NCBI GenBank assembly: GCA_030425505.1
Contig: JAUIAB010000025.1
Location: forward strand, 1 to 40,930
Source: Bacteroidia bacterium
Lineage (GTDB): Bacteria; Bacteroidota; Bacteroidia; Cytophagales; Flammeovirgaceae
Reading direction: 5' to 3'
Length of the DNA: 40,930 bases
This document shows positions 26,870 through 34,872 of the stretch, piece by piece (positions within the stretch are counted from its first letter, which is position 1; every line of letters begins with the position of its first letter). Under the pieces are notes generated by a model. The model searched no databases. It was not told the DNA's origin and worked only from the letters and a program-made list of their open reading frames with translations. Made by a program: the position numbers and the translations under genes.

Positions 26870-27898
26870 ATGCGTAAAAAACTTATAGTACCTGATGGTT
26901 TACTGTACGTTACTGACGAAAAACCCGGAATAAGGAGGATAAAAAAGAAAACAGTATTTATCTATTTAGACCCTAAAAAAAAGGTAATAAAATCAAATAA
27001 AACTCTAAATAGAATAAATAATTTAAAAATCCCTCCTATTTGGAAGAGTGTTTGGATTTGCATAGAAAGAAATGGTCACCTGCAAGCGACAGGAAGAGAT
27101 CTAAAGAAGAGAAAGCAATATATTTATCATCAAAAATGGAATGAGCACTCTTCTGCCAATAAATTTTCTAAACTTTTAGAATTTGGCAAAGCGCTATCCT
27201 CTATAAGAGAAAAATACAAGAAGGATTTAAATGAAAGTACGTGGTCTCAGAAAAAAGTTCTGGCGCTTGCCGTTGCTTTAATGGACGAGTTACACTTAAG
27301 AATTGGGAACGATTATTATTATCACAAAAACAATACACACGGATTAACCACACTAAGAAGAAAGCACTTAACTTTTGATAATAAAGAAGTCCAAATATCT
27401 TACAAAGCAAAAAAAGGGGTTCATAGAGAGATTGTGCTTTGCGATGAAAAATTATGTGAACTTCTAAAAAAATGCAGCGAACTTCCTGGTTACGAAATTT
27501 TTACGTACAAGGAAAATAATCAAACTAAAAAAATTGACTCTTCAGGTTTTAATAGCTATATAAATGTAAACGCTACACCAAATTTTACAGCAAAAGATTT
27601 TAGAACTTGGGCTGGATCCCTTTATTGTATAGAATTTATAGATGAAGCAGAGCAAATATGCCTGAAAAATAAACGAAGAAAGAAAGAAACTACTCTATTA
27701 AACCTAATAGCTAATAGATTAGGTAATACCATTTCTATATGTAGAGAGTATTATGTTCATCCATACGTTTTAAAGTTTTGCTTGGAAAATAATATGAAAG
27801 AAGTGAAAAAAGCTTTTGGAACAGATAAAAATTCTATGCTAAGTAGCACTGAGCAAATTCTATTGAAAATACTGACTAACCAAAATTTTACTTCTTAA
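26870..27898 (+). CDS. DNA topoisomerase IB, poxvirus-type
   Basis: Relaxes supercoils through a 3'-phosphotyrosyl intermediate without ATP. 342 residues, the size of bacterial TopIB. Signature residues: LRIGN (R144), a basic-hydrophobic KHL (165-167), KDFRTWAGSL (R245) and CREYYVHP with the likely nucleophile Y295 directly before VHP. The N-terminal clamp region (1-~100) contains PPIWKSVWIC and HLQATGRDLKKRKQYIYH. Bacterial TopIB genes are often found in environmental bacteria in accessory positions. It sits just upstream of the photolyase cluster. Confidence 0.93.
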   Translation: MRKKLIVPDGLLYVTDEKPGIRRIKKKTVFIYLDPKKKVIKSNKTLNRINNLKIPPIWKSVWICIERNGHLQATGRDLKKRKQYIYHQKWNEHSSANKFSKLLEFGKALSSIREKYKKDLNESTWSQKKVLALAVALMDELHLRIGNDYYYHKNNTHGLTTLRRKHLTFDNKEVQISYKAKKGVHREIVLCDEKLCELLKKCSELPGYEIFTYKENNQTKKIDSSGFNSYINVNATPNFTAKDFRTWAGSLYCIEFIDEAEQICLKNKRRKKETTLLNLIANRLGNTISICREYYVHPYVLKFCLENNMKEVKKAFGTDKNSMLSSTEQILLKILTNQNFTS

Positions 27899-27926
27899 AA
27901 GATCATCATAAAAATAATCAATTTTA

Positions 27927-27968
27927 AATGAGTATGTATATTCTCTTTTTGTAGAATATTTACTCATT
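27927..27968. terminator. Long imperfect hairpin after the topoisomerase gene
   Basis: AATGAGTA (27927-27934) pairs with TACTCATT (27961-27968), and ATATTCT (27938-27944) with AGAATAT (27953-27959), around an 8-nt loop; the two stems are separated by a TGT/T internal loop. This makes a 15-bp AT-rich stem 28 nt past the stop. No T-run follows, so termination is not certain; an operator is possible. Confidence 0.4.
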
Positions 27969-28058
27969 ATAAATATCTATAAAACACTATTTATCAGTTT
28001 ATTATAATTTAGTCACTCTTTTTGCACTCTTATATACATTAACTAAACATTAAAAGTC

Positions 28059-28223
28059 ATGATACGATTAATCATTATTTGTCTGGTAATTGCTCTTATA
28101 GCTGCAATTTTTGGTTTTGGAGGGTTAGCTGCTAGTGCCGCTGGCATAGCTAAAATCATATTTTATATTTTTGTTGTACTTTTCGTTATATCATTACTTG
28201 TACGTCTCGTTCGAGGAAAATAA
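28059..28223 (+). CDS. Small DUF1328-family membrane protein
   Basis: A 54-residue protein, starting [20 protein letters not shown] and ending VRLVRGK, with two hydrophobic segments around a [15 protein letters not shown] turn. This is the DUF1328 (YtjA-like) pattern, including the AAGIAKI centre. The family is widespread; some members are stress-induced, but the role is unknown. It stands alone between the topoisomerase gene and the DUF2256 gene, and its transcript probably ends at the inverted repeat at 28237-28287. Confidence 0.85.
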   Translation: MIRLIIICLVIALIAAIFGFGGLAASAAGIAKIIFYIFVVLFVISLLVRLVRGK

Positions 28224-28236
28224 TTTTAAAATTAGT

Positions 28237-28293
28237 ATAGCTCTTTAGTTTTTTAATTCCCTAAAATTTTTATATCTAAAGAGCTATGTTTTT
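28237..28293 (+). terminator. Terminator of the DUF1328 gene
   Basis: ATAGCTCTTTAG (28237-28248) and CTAAAGAGCTAT (28276-28287) are perfect 12-bp complements around a 27-nt loop, followed by GTTTTTG. It starts 14 nt after the DUF1328 stop. The long loop is unusual for an intrinsic terminator. Confidence 0.5.
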
Positions 28294-28395
28294 GCTTCTA
28301 TTCCTTAACTAAATTTTCTACTTACCTACCTATCTAAGGCTTTATATAAGAGTTTATTAAACAATTTTACTTTAGTCGTGTTCTTTAATAAGCGA

Positions 28396-28536
28396 GTGAA
28401 AAAACAATGCTTCCCATCTAAAATTTGTATGACTTGTGATCGCCCATTTTCGTGGAGAAAAAAATGGAAAAAGTGTTGGAATGAGGTAAAGTACTGTAGT
28501 AAAAAATGCAGAATGCAAAGGAAAAAAGTGGTTTAG
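28396..28536 (+). CDS. Small DUF2256 zinc-finger-like protein
   Basis: A 46-residue basic protein read from a GTG at 28396: it starts MKKQCFPSKICMTCDRPFSW. C-x2-C (C11, C14) and C-x3-C (C34, C38), with the WRKKWKKCW and EVKYCSKKCR blocks, match the DUF2256 family, which probably binds zinc. A GTG at 28378 is an alternative start. The last 31 nt overlap the start of the cryptochrome gene in another frame, indicating translational coupling. From memory, DUF2256 genes often lie beside photolyase/cryptochrome genes, so a role with those enzymes is plausible but unproven. Confidence 0.8.
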   Translation: MKKQCFPSKICMTCDRPFSWRKKWKKCWNEVKYCSKKCRMQRKKVV

Positions 28537-29807
28537 TTTGGTTCACTAATAATCTAAGAGTATACGAAAACCCAGCGTTAAAATATGCAATAGAAGATAA
28601 TGATAGAGTAATAGGAGTATATTTTTTTGATCCGAGGCATTTTGCAGAAACAAAGTTTGGCTTCCGAAAAACGGGTTGTTACCGAGCAAAATTTTTGATA
28701 GAATCTATTAGTCAGCTCAAAAAAAACCTCGAACGCATTAATATTACCCTTCTAGTTTATTTAGGCAAACCTGAAGATCAAATTTCCTTTTTAGTAAAAG
28801 AATTTCAAATTAATGCTGTCTTCTTTCAAAAAGAATGGACGAGTGAAGAAGACGCTGTTATTAGAAATGTAAAGAAAAGTACAAGTCCTACCCTGTCTTT
28901 TAAAGGGTTTTACTCTCAGCTTTTATTCCATCCAGATGATATACCATTTGGAAAGAACTCTATACCTTATGTTTTTACTGATTTTAGAAAAAAATGTGAA
29001 AAGTATTGTGATATAAAGCCATTAGAGGAACTACACACAAAACTTCCTTACGAAAATAATATTGAAAATACTACCTCCATACCCAGCTTGAGAGAACTTG
29101 GCTTCAATGACTTCGAAATAGACAAAAGAACTGCTTTTCCTTTTACAGGAGGTGAAAACTCTGCAAAAAGCAGGCTAGAAGATTATTTTTTTGAATCCAA
29201 AAATTTGGCTATTTACAAAAAAACGAGAAATGGTCTTCTAGGAACAGAATATAGCTCAAAACTATCTGCATGGCTAGCTAATGGAAGCATTTCACCAAAA
29301 TATATTTATTGGAAAGTAAAAGAGTTTGAGGAGAAATACACTAAAAATGAATCTACGTACTGGCTTATTTTTGAGTTGATATGGAGAGATTTCTTTAAAT
29401 ATACTTCTATGAAGTATGGAAATGATTTTTTTAAAATAGGTGGAATTTTAAAGAAAGACTATTCTTGGCACAATAATCAAAAATGGATTGGTCAGTGGAT
29501 TAACGGGGAAACGAAAGAGCCTTTTGTAAATGCAAATATGCTTGAGTTAAAAAATACTGGCTGGATGAGCAATAGAGGAAGGCAAAATGTTGCATCTTAC
29601 TTTGCCAAAGAGTTGCATTTGGACTGGAGAATTGGAGCTGCTTATTTTGAATCTCTGCTGATTGACTATGATGTACATAGCAACTACGGAAACTGGATGT
29701 ATGTAGCTGGTGTAGGTAACGACCCAAGGGACAGGAAGTTTAACGTACAATTACAAGCAGAAAGATATGACCCAGATGGAGAATATCAAAAACTCTGGTT
29801 GAACTAA
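28506..29807 (+). CDS. Cryptochrome DASH
   Basis: Blue-light flavoprotein of the photolyase family; DASH members repair cyclobutane dimers in single-stranded DNA and may have signalling roles. 433 residues. The N-terminal alpha/beta domain starts GLVWFTNNLRVYENPAL (about residues 9-25). The C-terminal FAD-binding helical domain contains GLLGTEYSSKLSAWLANGSISP, WRDFFKYTSMKYG and the DASH-type end GNWMYVAGVGNDPRDRKFN. The start overlaps the DUF2256 gene by 31 nt and the next photolyase-family gene begins 18 nt after the stop, so the three form one unit. Confidence 0.93.
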   Translation: MQNAKEKSGLVWFTNNLRVYENPALKYAIEDNDRVIGVYFFDPRHFAETKFGFRKTGCYRAKFLIESISQLKKNLERINITLLVYLGKPEDQISFLVKEFQINAVFFQKEWTSEEDAVIRNVKKSTSPTLSFKGFYSQLLFHPDDIPFGKNSIPYVFTDFRKKCEKYCDIKPLEELHTKLPYENNIENTTSIPSLRELGFNDFEIDKRTAFPFTGGENSAKSRLEDYFFESKNLAIYKKTRNGLLGTEYSSKLSAWLANGSISPKYIYWKVKEFEEKYTKNESTYWLIFELIWRDFFKYTSMKYGNDFFKIGGILKKDYSWHNNQKWIGQWINGETKEPFVNANMLELKNTGWMSNRGRQNVASYFAKELHLDWRIGAAYFESLLIDYDVHSNYGNWMYVAGVGNDPRDRKFNVQLQAERYDPDGEYQKLWLN

Positions 29808-29825
29808 TAGACTACACTATTTATT

Positions 29826-31357
29826 ATGAAAACGCTTAGGTTAATTTTAGGAGATCAATTAAATATACAACACTCGTGGTTTAAGAATAGTAGCAAGAAG
29901 CACATCTATTGCCTTTTTGAAATGAGGCAGGAGACAGACTATGTAAAGCATCATATCCAAAAAGTAATTGGCTTTTTTCTTGCAATGCGTCAATTCGCAG
30001 AAGATCTGAAAAAGGATGGACACAAGGTAATTTATTTTAAAATTAGTGATGATAGAAATACGCAGAGTCTAGAAGAAAACCTATGCTTGCTCATCGAAGA
30101 AAATAATATAGAAAAGCTGGAATATCAGCTACCGGATGAGTATAGGTTAGACCAGCAATTATCTAAGTTTTGTGAAAAAGTGGATATTTCATCTCAAGCT
30201 TATGACACAGAACACTTTTATACCAAAAGAGAAGAACTAGCTGACTTTTTTAAAGGCAAAAAACAGCTTCTGATGGAAAGTTTCTATCGACATATGAGGA
30301 AAAAGCATGATGTTTTAATGGACGGAGATGAACCTGAAGGAATAAGTGGAATTATGATAAAAGCAATAGAAAAAAGTGGAAAGGAGATACTAAAATTCCC
30401 TATGCATATACCCAAAAAAGAGAAGTATCATCTCTGATTGAGGAGATTAGTAAATCAGGAGTTGATACCATAGGAAAAATAGAAGATACTATTTTCAGCT
30501 TTCCAATTTCCAGAGAAGAAACATTAGAGCAATTGGATTATTTCTGTGAAAACTTGTTAGTGCATTTTGGTGATTTTCAAGATGCTATGCATACTAAGGA
30601 AGTAAACTTATTTCACTCAAGGCTATCTTTTTCTCTAAATACCAAGCTTATTTCTCCTGTAGAAGTAGTTGATAAAGTAATTGGATATTATCGTGCTAAT
30701 AAATCAGATATTGATATTTCTCAAGTAGAAGGTTTTGTAAGACAAATTATCGGATGGCGAGAGTTTATGCGAGGTGTTTACTGGAAAGAAATGCCTGGCT
30801 ATGCTAACCTCAACAAACTGGAAAATTATAATAAGCTACCTGCGTTTTATTGGACTGGAAAAACAAAAATGAACTGTTTGAAAAATGCAATTACCAATTC
30901 TTTAGAAAACGCCTATGCCCATCATATTCAAAGATTGATGATAACTGGCAATTTTGCGCTTCTAATTCAAGTCAACCCTGATGAAGTAGACGAATGGTAT
31001 TTGGGAATTTATATAGATGCTATAGAATGGGTTGAAATCACCAATACGCGAGGGATGAGTCAATTTGCTGATGGAGGCATTATAGGCACTAAACCCTATG
31101 TATCTGCCGCTTCTTATATTAAGAAAATGAGTAATTATTGTTCTGGGTGCAAATATGACAAGAATAAAAGAGTTGGAGAGTCTGCATGCCCATTTAATAG
31201 TCTCTATTGGAATTTTTTAGATGATAAAAAGAAGCACTTTGAAAATAATAACCGTATGTCTATGATGATGAATCTATTAAACAAAATTTCAAAAAGTGAA
31301 CTGCTCGAAATAAAGGAAAGAGCTGCAAAAATCATAGAAAACCCTGATAACTATTAA
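29826..31357 (+). pseudogene. FeS-containing photolyase/cryptochrome (PhrB-like), frameshifted
   Basis: Member of the iron-sulfur bacterial cryptochrome/photolyase family, which includes (6-4) photolyases such as Agrobacterium PhrB. The N-terminal part (29826 to ~30419, ~198 residues, starting MKTLRLILGDQLN) and the C-terminal part (~30419-31357, ~312 residues) are in different frames. Joining them by re-reading one A in the A6 run at 30414-30419 restores a continuous protein of ~510 residues, normal for the family. The frame of the first part otherwise stops at 30435-30437. The four cluster cysteines are codons at 30875, 31139, 31148 and 31187, with spacings of 88, 3 and 13 residues, identical to C350/C438/C441/C454 of PhrB. 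So the break may be a recent mutation, a homopolymer sequencing error or a programmed -1 shift. Confidence 0.8.
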
Positions 31358-31461
31358 GTAAGTATTTTTTTAAACCCCTTCTTTTGCAATAACTTAAGAA
31401 TAATTAGCACAGTAGGTTCGTTTTAGTTATTATTACTCTTGATATTCCAAAAAGTGTGTTT

Positions 31462-32148
31462 ATGAAAAATGTTATTGTTTTAATCTGCTTTCTATTCGTT
31501 TCAACCTTTTCTTTTGGTCAAAGTTTTGAAGGGCATTTGATGTATGACCTCGAGTATGAAGGAGAGTCTTCTTACTTATTTAGTTCTATGTTTCCAGATT
31601 CGTATACTATGAAAATAAAAGAGGACAAGTCAAAACTGCAAATGGAAGGGGGAATGATGTCTTCTTTTGTTGGAAACTTTATTACAAACCAGTCTGAAAA
31701 GAGCAGCTATATGTTAATGCCTTCGCAAAAGAAAGCATACAAAATAAAACACTCAGAAGATGGTTTAGAAAAGGATAGAGGGAAGTTTGAAGTAGTTAAA
31801 ATGGACGGTACTGAGAAGATTGCTGGCTACAACTGTACCAAATATAAAGTAGTAGTTAAAATGAAAAACGAAGAGTTCATTACAAATATTTGGGCTTCTG
31901 AAGATTTAGATATTAAAATGCCTGAGATACAATCGGATCAATCTTTCTTTAAAACGTATGAAGAAATAGAAGGGTTTCCTGTGAAGATAGAACAGGATAT
32001 GGCTAAAATGAATATGCCCTTTTCTCTTACGATTGTATTAAAAGAAGCTAAGGAAACCAGCATTGATGATAGTGAGTTTGAAGTACCTAGTGACTTTGAA
32101 ATTATAGATGGTATGCCCAATTTGAAAAATATGATGATGGGAAAATAG
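31462..32148 (+). CDS. Exported DUF4412-like protein
   Basis: 228 residues from the ATG at 31462 (a GTG two codons upstream is possible). Signal peptide 1-20, ending FSFGQ. The body has alternating strand-like segments typical of the DUF4412/LolA-like exported proteins of Bacteroidota: GHLMYDLEYEGESS, MKIKEDKSKLQMEGG, a central KIAGYNCTKYKVVVK and EFITNIWASEDL. The last ~30 residues are Met-rich. Function unknown. It lies 104 nt after the photolyase gene. Confidence 0.65.
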   Translation: MKNVIVLICFLFVSTFSFGQSFEGHLMYDLEYEGESSYLFSSMFPDSYTMKIKEDKSKLQMEGGMMSSFVGNFITNQSEKSSYMLMPSQKKAYKIKHSEDGLEKDRGKFEVVKMDGTEKIAGYNCTKYKVVVKMKNEEFITNIWASEDLDIKMPEIQSDQSFFKTYEEIEGFPVKIEQDMAKMNMPFSLTIVLKEAKETSIDDSEFEVPSDFEIIDGMPNLKNMMMGK

Positions 32149-32272
32149 TTTTATTCTATTTCCTATTTTGTTTCTTAGAAGATAACTCACATTTAAACCA
32201 GCAACCCATGATAAAAATATTATCATAATTTTTTATAAGCTATAAACTTTCACAACTAAACCCAATTTGACT

Positions 32273-33202
32273 ATGAAAATTAAAAAACTTCACTGTATCA
32301 CTCTTTTTGTTTCACTTTTTTCTTTAGCAGGTTGTGCTTTAAATGACTTAGAAAGCCTAACAGGTGAAACAGTAAACACCCATTCAGACCCTCCCCCTTT
32401 GCATAACTATAGTAGGTTAATAAGCCATATTTCTTATTCTAATGCTAACTACGGGTTTGGGTTTGAATATGATGAAGAAAACAAACTGGAAAGAGTGTTT
32501 AGGGGGCATATTCTTAATGGAGAGTTCAGACATACTCAGCCATGTTTAGAATATGAATATATGAACTTAATGCAAGGTGGAAAAAGAATAATTATCACTA
32601 ATACTTTTTCCGACTTTAATGACCCTAATACTGTTCAATTAAATTATAGTGCACAAAATAAGCTATTAAGTGCACACTATAGTTACTTTGATATTGATAC
32701 GCAAGAGGCAATAAACTTGTGGAGAACTTATATATATCATAGTGAAGGGGCACTAATTAATATACTAGAGAAGAGAAATGGCAGAGACAAGATGTTTGAT
32801 GTAGAAATGCATGAAAACAACTGTTATATGCTTCTTAAAGAGAGGAATGAAGCTTATAATCAAAACGCTGGTTACTGTAATATATATCGATACAATTATT
32901 CCCCTGATTTGCTAAACCCATTTTATAATTCTAAAGTCTTTAATAATTATACTGTAGCAGGAACAGGTCTTCTTTCCATGACTGAGTTTAATAGCTGCAT
33001 CACAGATTTTTATTTTTCTAAGTTTATTTTATCCATTGATGAGATCGACCCTGATGATCTTGCTTCTAGAGAGTTAGTTTCTTATAGAGTTACCTCTAAT
33101 GAGCTAAATGAAATAACCTCCTACAGAATCACCCATCATAGGTTTGATTTTGCAAATAATGATGTGGTTTCACCAGAGTTTTCCATTCACTATCGAGACT
33201 GA
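32273..33202 (+). CDS. Lipoprotein of unknown function
   Basis: 309 residues from the ATG at 32273, with a lipoprotein signal (MKIKKLHCITLFVSLFSLAG, then the lipobox Cys). The mature protein has regular YDEENKLERVFRG- and YSAQNKLLSAHYSYFD-like segments that resemble the beta-strand units of YD/RHS-type or DUF4595-like lipoproteins, but the match is loose. Probably located at the outer membrane or periplasm. It has no clear link with its neighbours. Confidence 0.7.
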   Translation: MKIKKLHCITLFVSLFSLAGCALNDLESLTGETVNTHSDPPPLHNYSRLISHISYSNANYGFGFEYDEENKLERVFRGHILNGEFRHTQPCLEYEYMNLMQGGKRIIITNTFSDFNDPNTVQLNYSAQNKLLSAHYSYFDIDTQEAINLWRTYIYHSEGALINILEKRNGRDKMFDVEMHENNCYMLLKERNEAYNQNAGYCNIYRYNYSPDLLNPFYNSKVFNNYTVAGTGLLSMTEFNSCITDFYFSKFILSIDEIDPDDLASRELVSYRVTSNELNEITSYRITHHRFDFANNDVVSPEFSIHYRD

Positions 33203-33384
33203 CTTTTTGCGGTATTGTTTTTAACAAATATTATCTTATCCAGTGAAAAGGCTTTTGATGAAGCAGGAAGGGTGTATTTGATATTTCTTTCATTCAAAAG
33301 CTAGCCTAAACAATTAACAAACCTCTATTGTTAGTACACTAAATACTTTTATTAATTTAGTCGAAAAAAAAATCAATATAGAAA

Positions 33385-33849
33385 ATGAATAGAATAGGAT
33401 TAGATCAAAATAAGGCGAAAGAGCTCGCTAATCAACTCAATGATTTACTAGCTAACTATCAGGTTTTTTATCAAAATGTGAGAGGGTTTCACTGGAATAT
33501 TAAAGGAGAGAAGTTCTTTGAGCTTCATGTTAAGTTTGAGGAGCTGTATAATGACCTTTTGACCAAAATTGATGAGATTGCTGAACGCGTTCTTACACTA
33601 AGTAATACCCCGGTTCATGCATTTTCAGATTATCTGTCTACTTCTTCTATCAAAGAAGCTAAGAATGTAAGTGATGCTAATGGTACGGTGAAGTCTTTAT
33701 TAGAAGGCTTTGAGGTTTTGCTTTCCAAGCAGCGTACTATCCTTGACTTAAGCGATGAGGCTGATGATGAAGGGACGAATGCACTGATGAGTGATTATAT
33801 CCGCGAGCAGGAAAAGCTGGTTTGGATGTACTCTTCTTTTTTGGATTAG
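33385..33849 (+). CDS. dps: Dps-family DNA-protecting ferritin
   Basis: Mini-ferritin of 154 residues that oxidises and stores iron and protects DNA from peroxide. The ferroxidase ligands are H36, H48, D63 and E67, with the same spacing as H31/H43/D58/E62 of Listeria Dps, within GFHWNIKG and FEELYNDLLTKIDEIAERV. The short N-terminal extension has only a few basic residues, so strong DNA binding is uncertain. Not obviously in an operon: a 228-nt structured spacer follows. Confidence 0.93.
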   Translation: MNRIGLDQNKAKELANQLNDLLANYQVFYQNVRGFHWNIKGEKFFELHVKFEELYNDLLTKIDEIAERVLTLSNTPVHAFSDYLSTSSIKEAKNVSDANGTVKSLLEGFEVLLSKQRTILDLSDEADDEGTNALMSDYIREQEKLVWMYSSFLD

Positions 33850-33883
33850 GTTTAATTTCTTGAAGGCTATTGATCAGGGAAAT

Positions 33884-33908
33884 CTAACAGGTTTTGAAAG
33901 CCTGTTAG
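33884..33908. repeat. Perfect 8-bp hairpin after dps
   Basis: CTAACAGG (33884-33891), nine nt, then CCTGTTAG (33901-33908), extendable inward with A-T and one G-U pair. It is followed after 15 nt by a T-run at 33925-33931 (TTTTTT broken by a G at its end). It may end dps transcription, or be the left part of the larger GC-rich element beside it. Confidence 0.5.
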
Positions 33909-33931
33909 GTCTAGACTTGCTTTAGTTTTTT

Positions 33932-34023
33932 GCACCCTAGGAAAAGAGGCTAAGCCAAAGACCGAGGGGGCTGGTGGGTTTGCTCTGGCTTTGGCAGCCG
34001 GGGTGAGATTTGTGTAAGGGTGC
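33932..34023. repeat. GC-rich structured intergenic element
   Basis: A 92-nt block with clearly higher G+C than its surroundings. Its ends are complementary (GCACCCT 33932-33938, AGGGTGC 34017-34023), and inside it GCCAAAG (33954-33960) pairs with CTTTGGC (33989-33995), with GGCTG/CAGCC (33969-33973, 33995-33999) as an alternative pairing. It has no gene-like translation that I trust. It resembles a short dispersed repeat or a structured RNA more than a decayed gene. Confidence 0.45.
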
Positions 34024-34077
34024 CCATATTTTTTGTTTTTTCTCTTTATTTTTAGACCCAAGTGCTAAATTAGTTTT

Positions 34078-34779
34078 ATGCTAAGTGATTCTCTTCCAAG
34101 GGTTTCCAGACTTGTCTCTATTATTACTTTGCTGCAGTCGAAACGTATGATTACGGCAAGGGAGTTGGCTAATAAGTTTGATGTTAGTATCAGGACAATT
34201 TACAGAGATATTAAAGCTCTAGATCAAGCAGGGATTCCTGTTGCTATCGAAGAAGGGAAAGGCTATTCTCTCGCACAGGGTTTTCAGTTGCCTCCCATCT
34301 CTTTTACGGAAGAGGAAGCCAATGCTCTGGTTACGGTTGAGCAGTTTGTTCTGAGAAATAAAGATTCTTCTCTTATTGAGTCTTATGGGAGTGCTGTTGA
34401 CAAAATAAAGGCTGTTTTAAGCTTTAGGGGAAAGGATAAGGTGGAGTTTCTCTCTCAAAGGGTTGTTTTTAGGCAAAATAAGACTCTGGAAGTTACGAGT
34501 AGGTTTCTCAACCTGGCACAAGTTGCTTTAACCAATTTTCAGCTTGTTAAGGCTAGGTATCAATCGGTCGATGATGTGGTTACAGAAAGGATTTTAGAAC
34601 CGTTTGCTCTGTATAGCACTCAGGAAAATTGGCTGCTCGTTGCTTTTTGTAGGTTAAGAAAGGATTTTAGGTCTTTTCGTCTGGATCGGTTTTTAGAATT
34701 TGTTCTGTTGAATGATTTTTTTGAGCCTCATCCTATTACTCTGAAGGAGTATTTTGAGTCTTGTTCTAGTCTTTTTTAG
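34078..34779 (+). CDS. YafY/YobV-type HTH-WYL transcriptional regulator
   Basis: 233 residues: an HTH_11-type winged helix at ~8-65 (RMITARELANKFDVSIRTIYRDIKALDQAGIPV) and a WYL domain from ~135 (LVKARYQSVDDVVTERILEPFALYSTQENWLLVAFCRLRKDFRSFRLDRF). It ends shortly after the WYL domain, making it shorter than full YobV-like proteins (about 310 residues) that also have a WCX domain. The next gene encodes a GyrI-like effector-binding protein, an arrangement seen in B. subtilis yobV-yobU. A palindrome lies in the gap between them (34816-34838). Confidence 0.85.
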   Translation: MLSDSLPRVSRLVSIITLLQSKRMITARELANKFDVSIRTIYRDIKALDQAGIPVAIEEGKGYSLAQGFQLPPISFTEEEANALVTVEQFVLRNKDSSLIESYGSAVDKIKAVLSFRGKDKVEFLSQRVVFRQNKTLEVTSRFLNLAQVALTNFQLVKARYQSVDDVVTERILEPFALYSTQENWLLVAFCRLRKDFRSFRLDRFLEFVLLNDFFEPHPITLKEYFESCSSLF

Positions 34780-34815
34780 TTTTTTTCAAAAAACTGCTCG
34801 ATGGCTAAGCACCCC

Positions 34816-34838
34816 TGACATAATGTTGTCACCAGGTG
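34816..34838. promoter_or_regulatory. Candidate operator before the GyrI-like gene
   Basis: TGACA (34816-34820), six nt, TGTCA (34827-34831) is an inverted repeat that overlaps a second palindrome CACC-A-GGTG (34830-34838); ACAT-A-ATGT is also nested at 34818-34826. It lies about 35 nt upstream of the GyrI-like start and 37 nt past the WYL-regulator stop, where an autoregulatory or partner-gene operator would be expected. Confidence 0.4.
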
Positions 34839-34872
34839 TGGTTTTCTTTGTTTAAACTTTAGATTATATATT

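Noticed and set aside
30411-30421. Programmed -1 frameshifting at a classical slippery heptamer in the photolyase gene
   Set aside because: The zero frame is CCC AAA AAA GAG, so the A-AAA-AAG heptamer is not in the required phase and no clear downstream stem was seen; a missing A is the simpler reading.
33867-34061. Small minus-strand open frame of 64 codons across the GC-rich element
   Set aside because: The frame coincides with the palindromic element and has no start context or recognisable domain; the structure explains the open frame better than a protein does.
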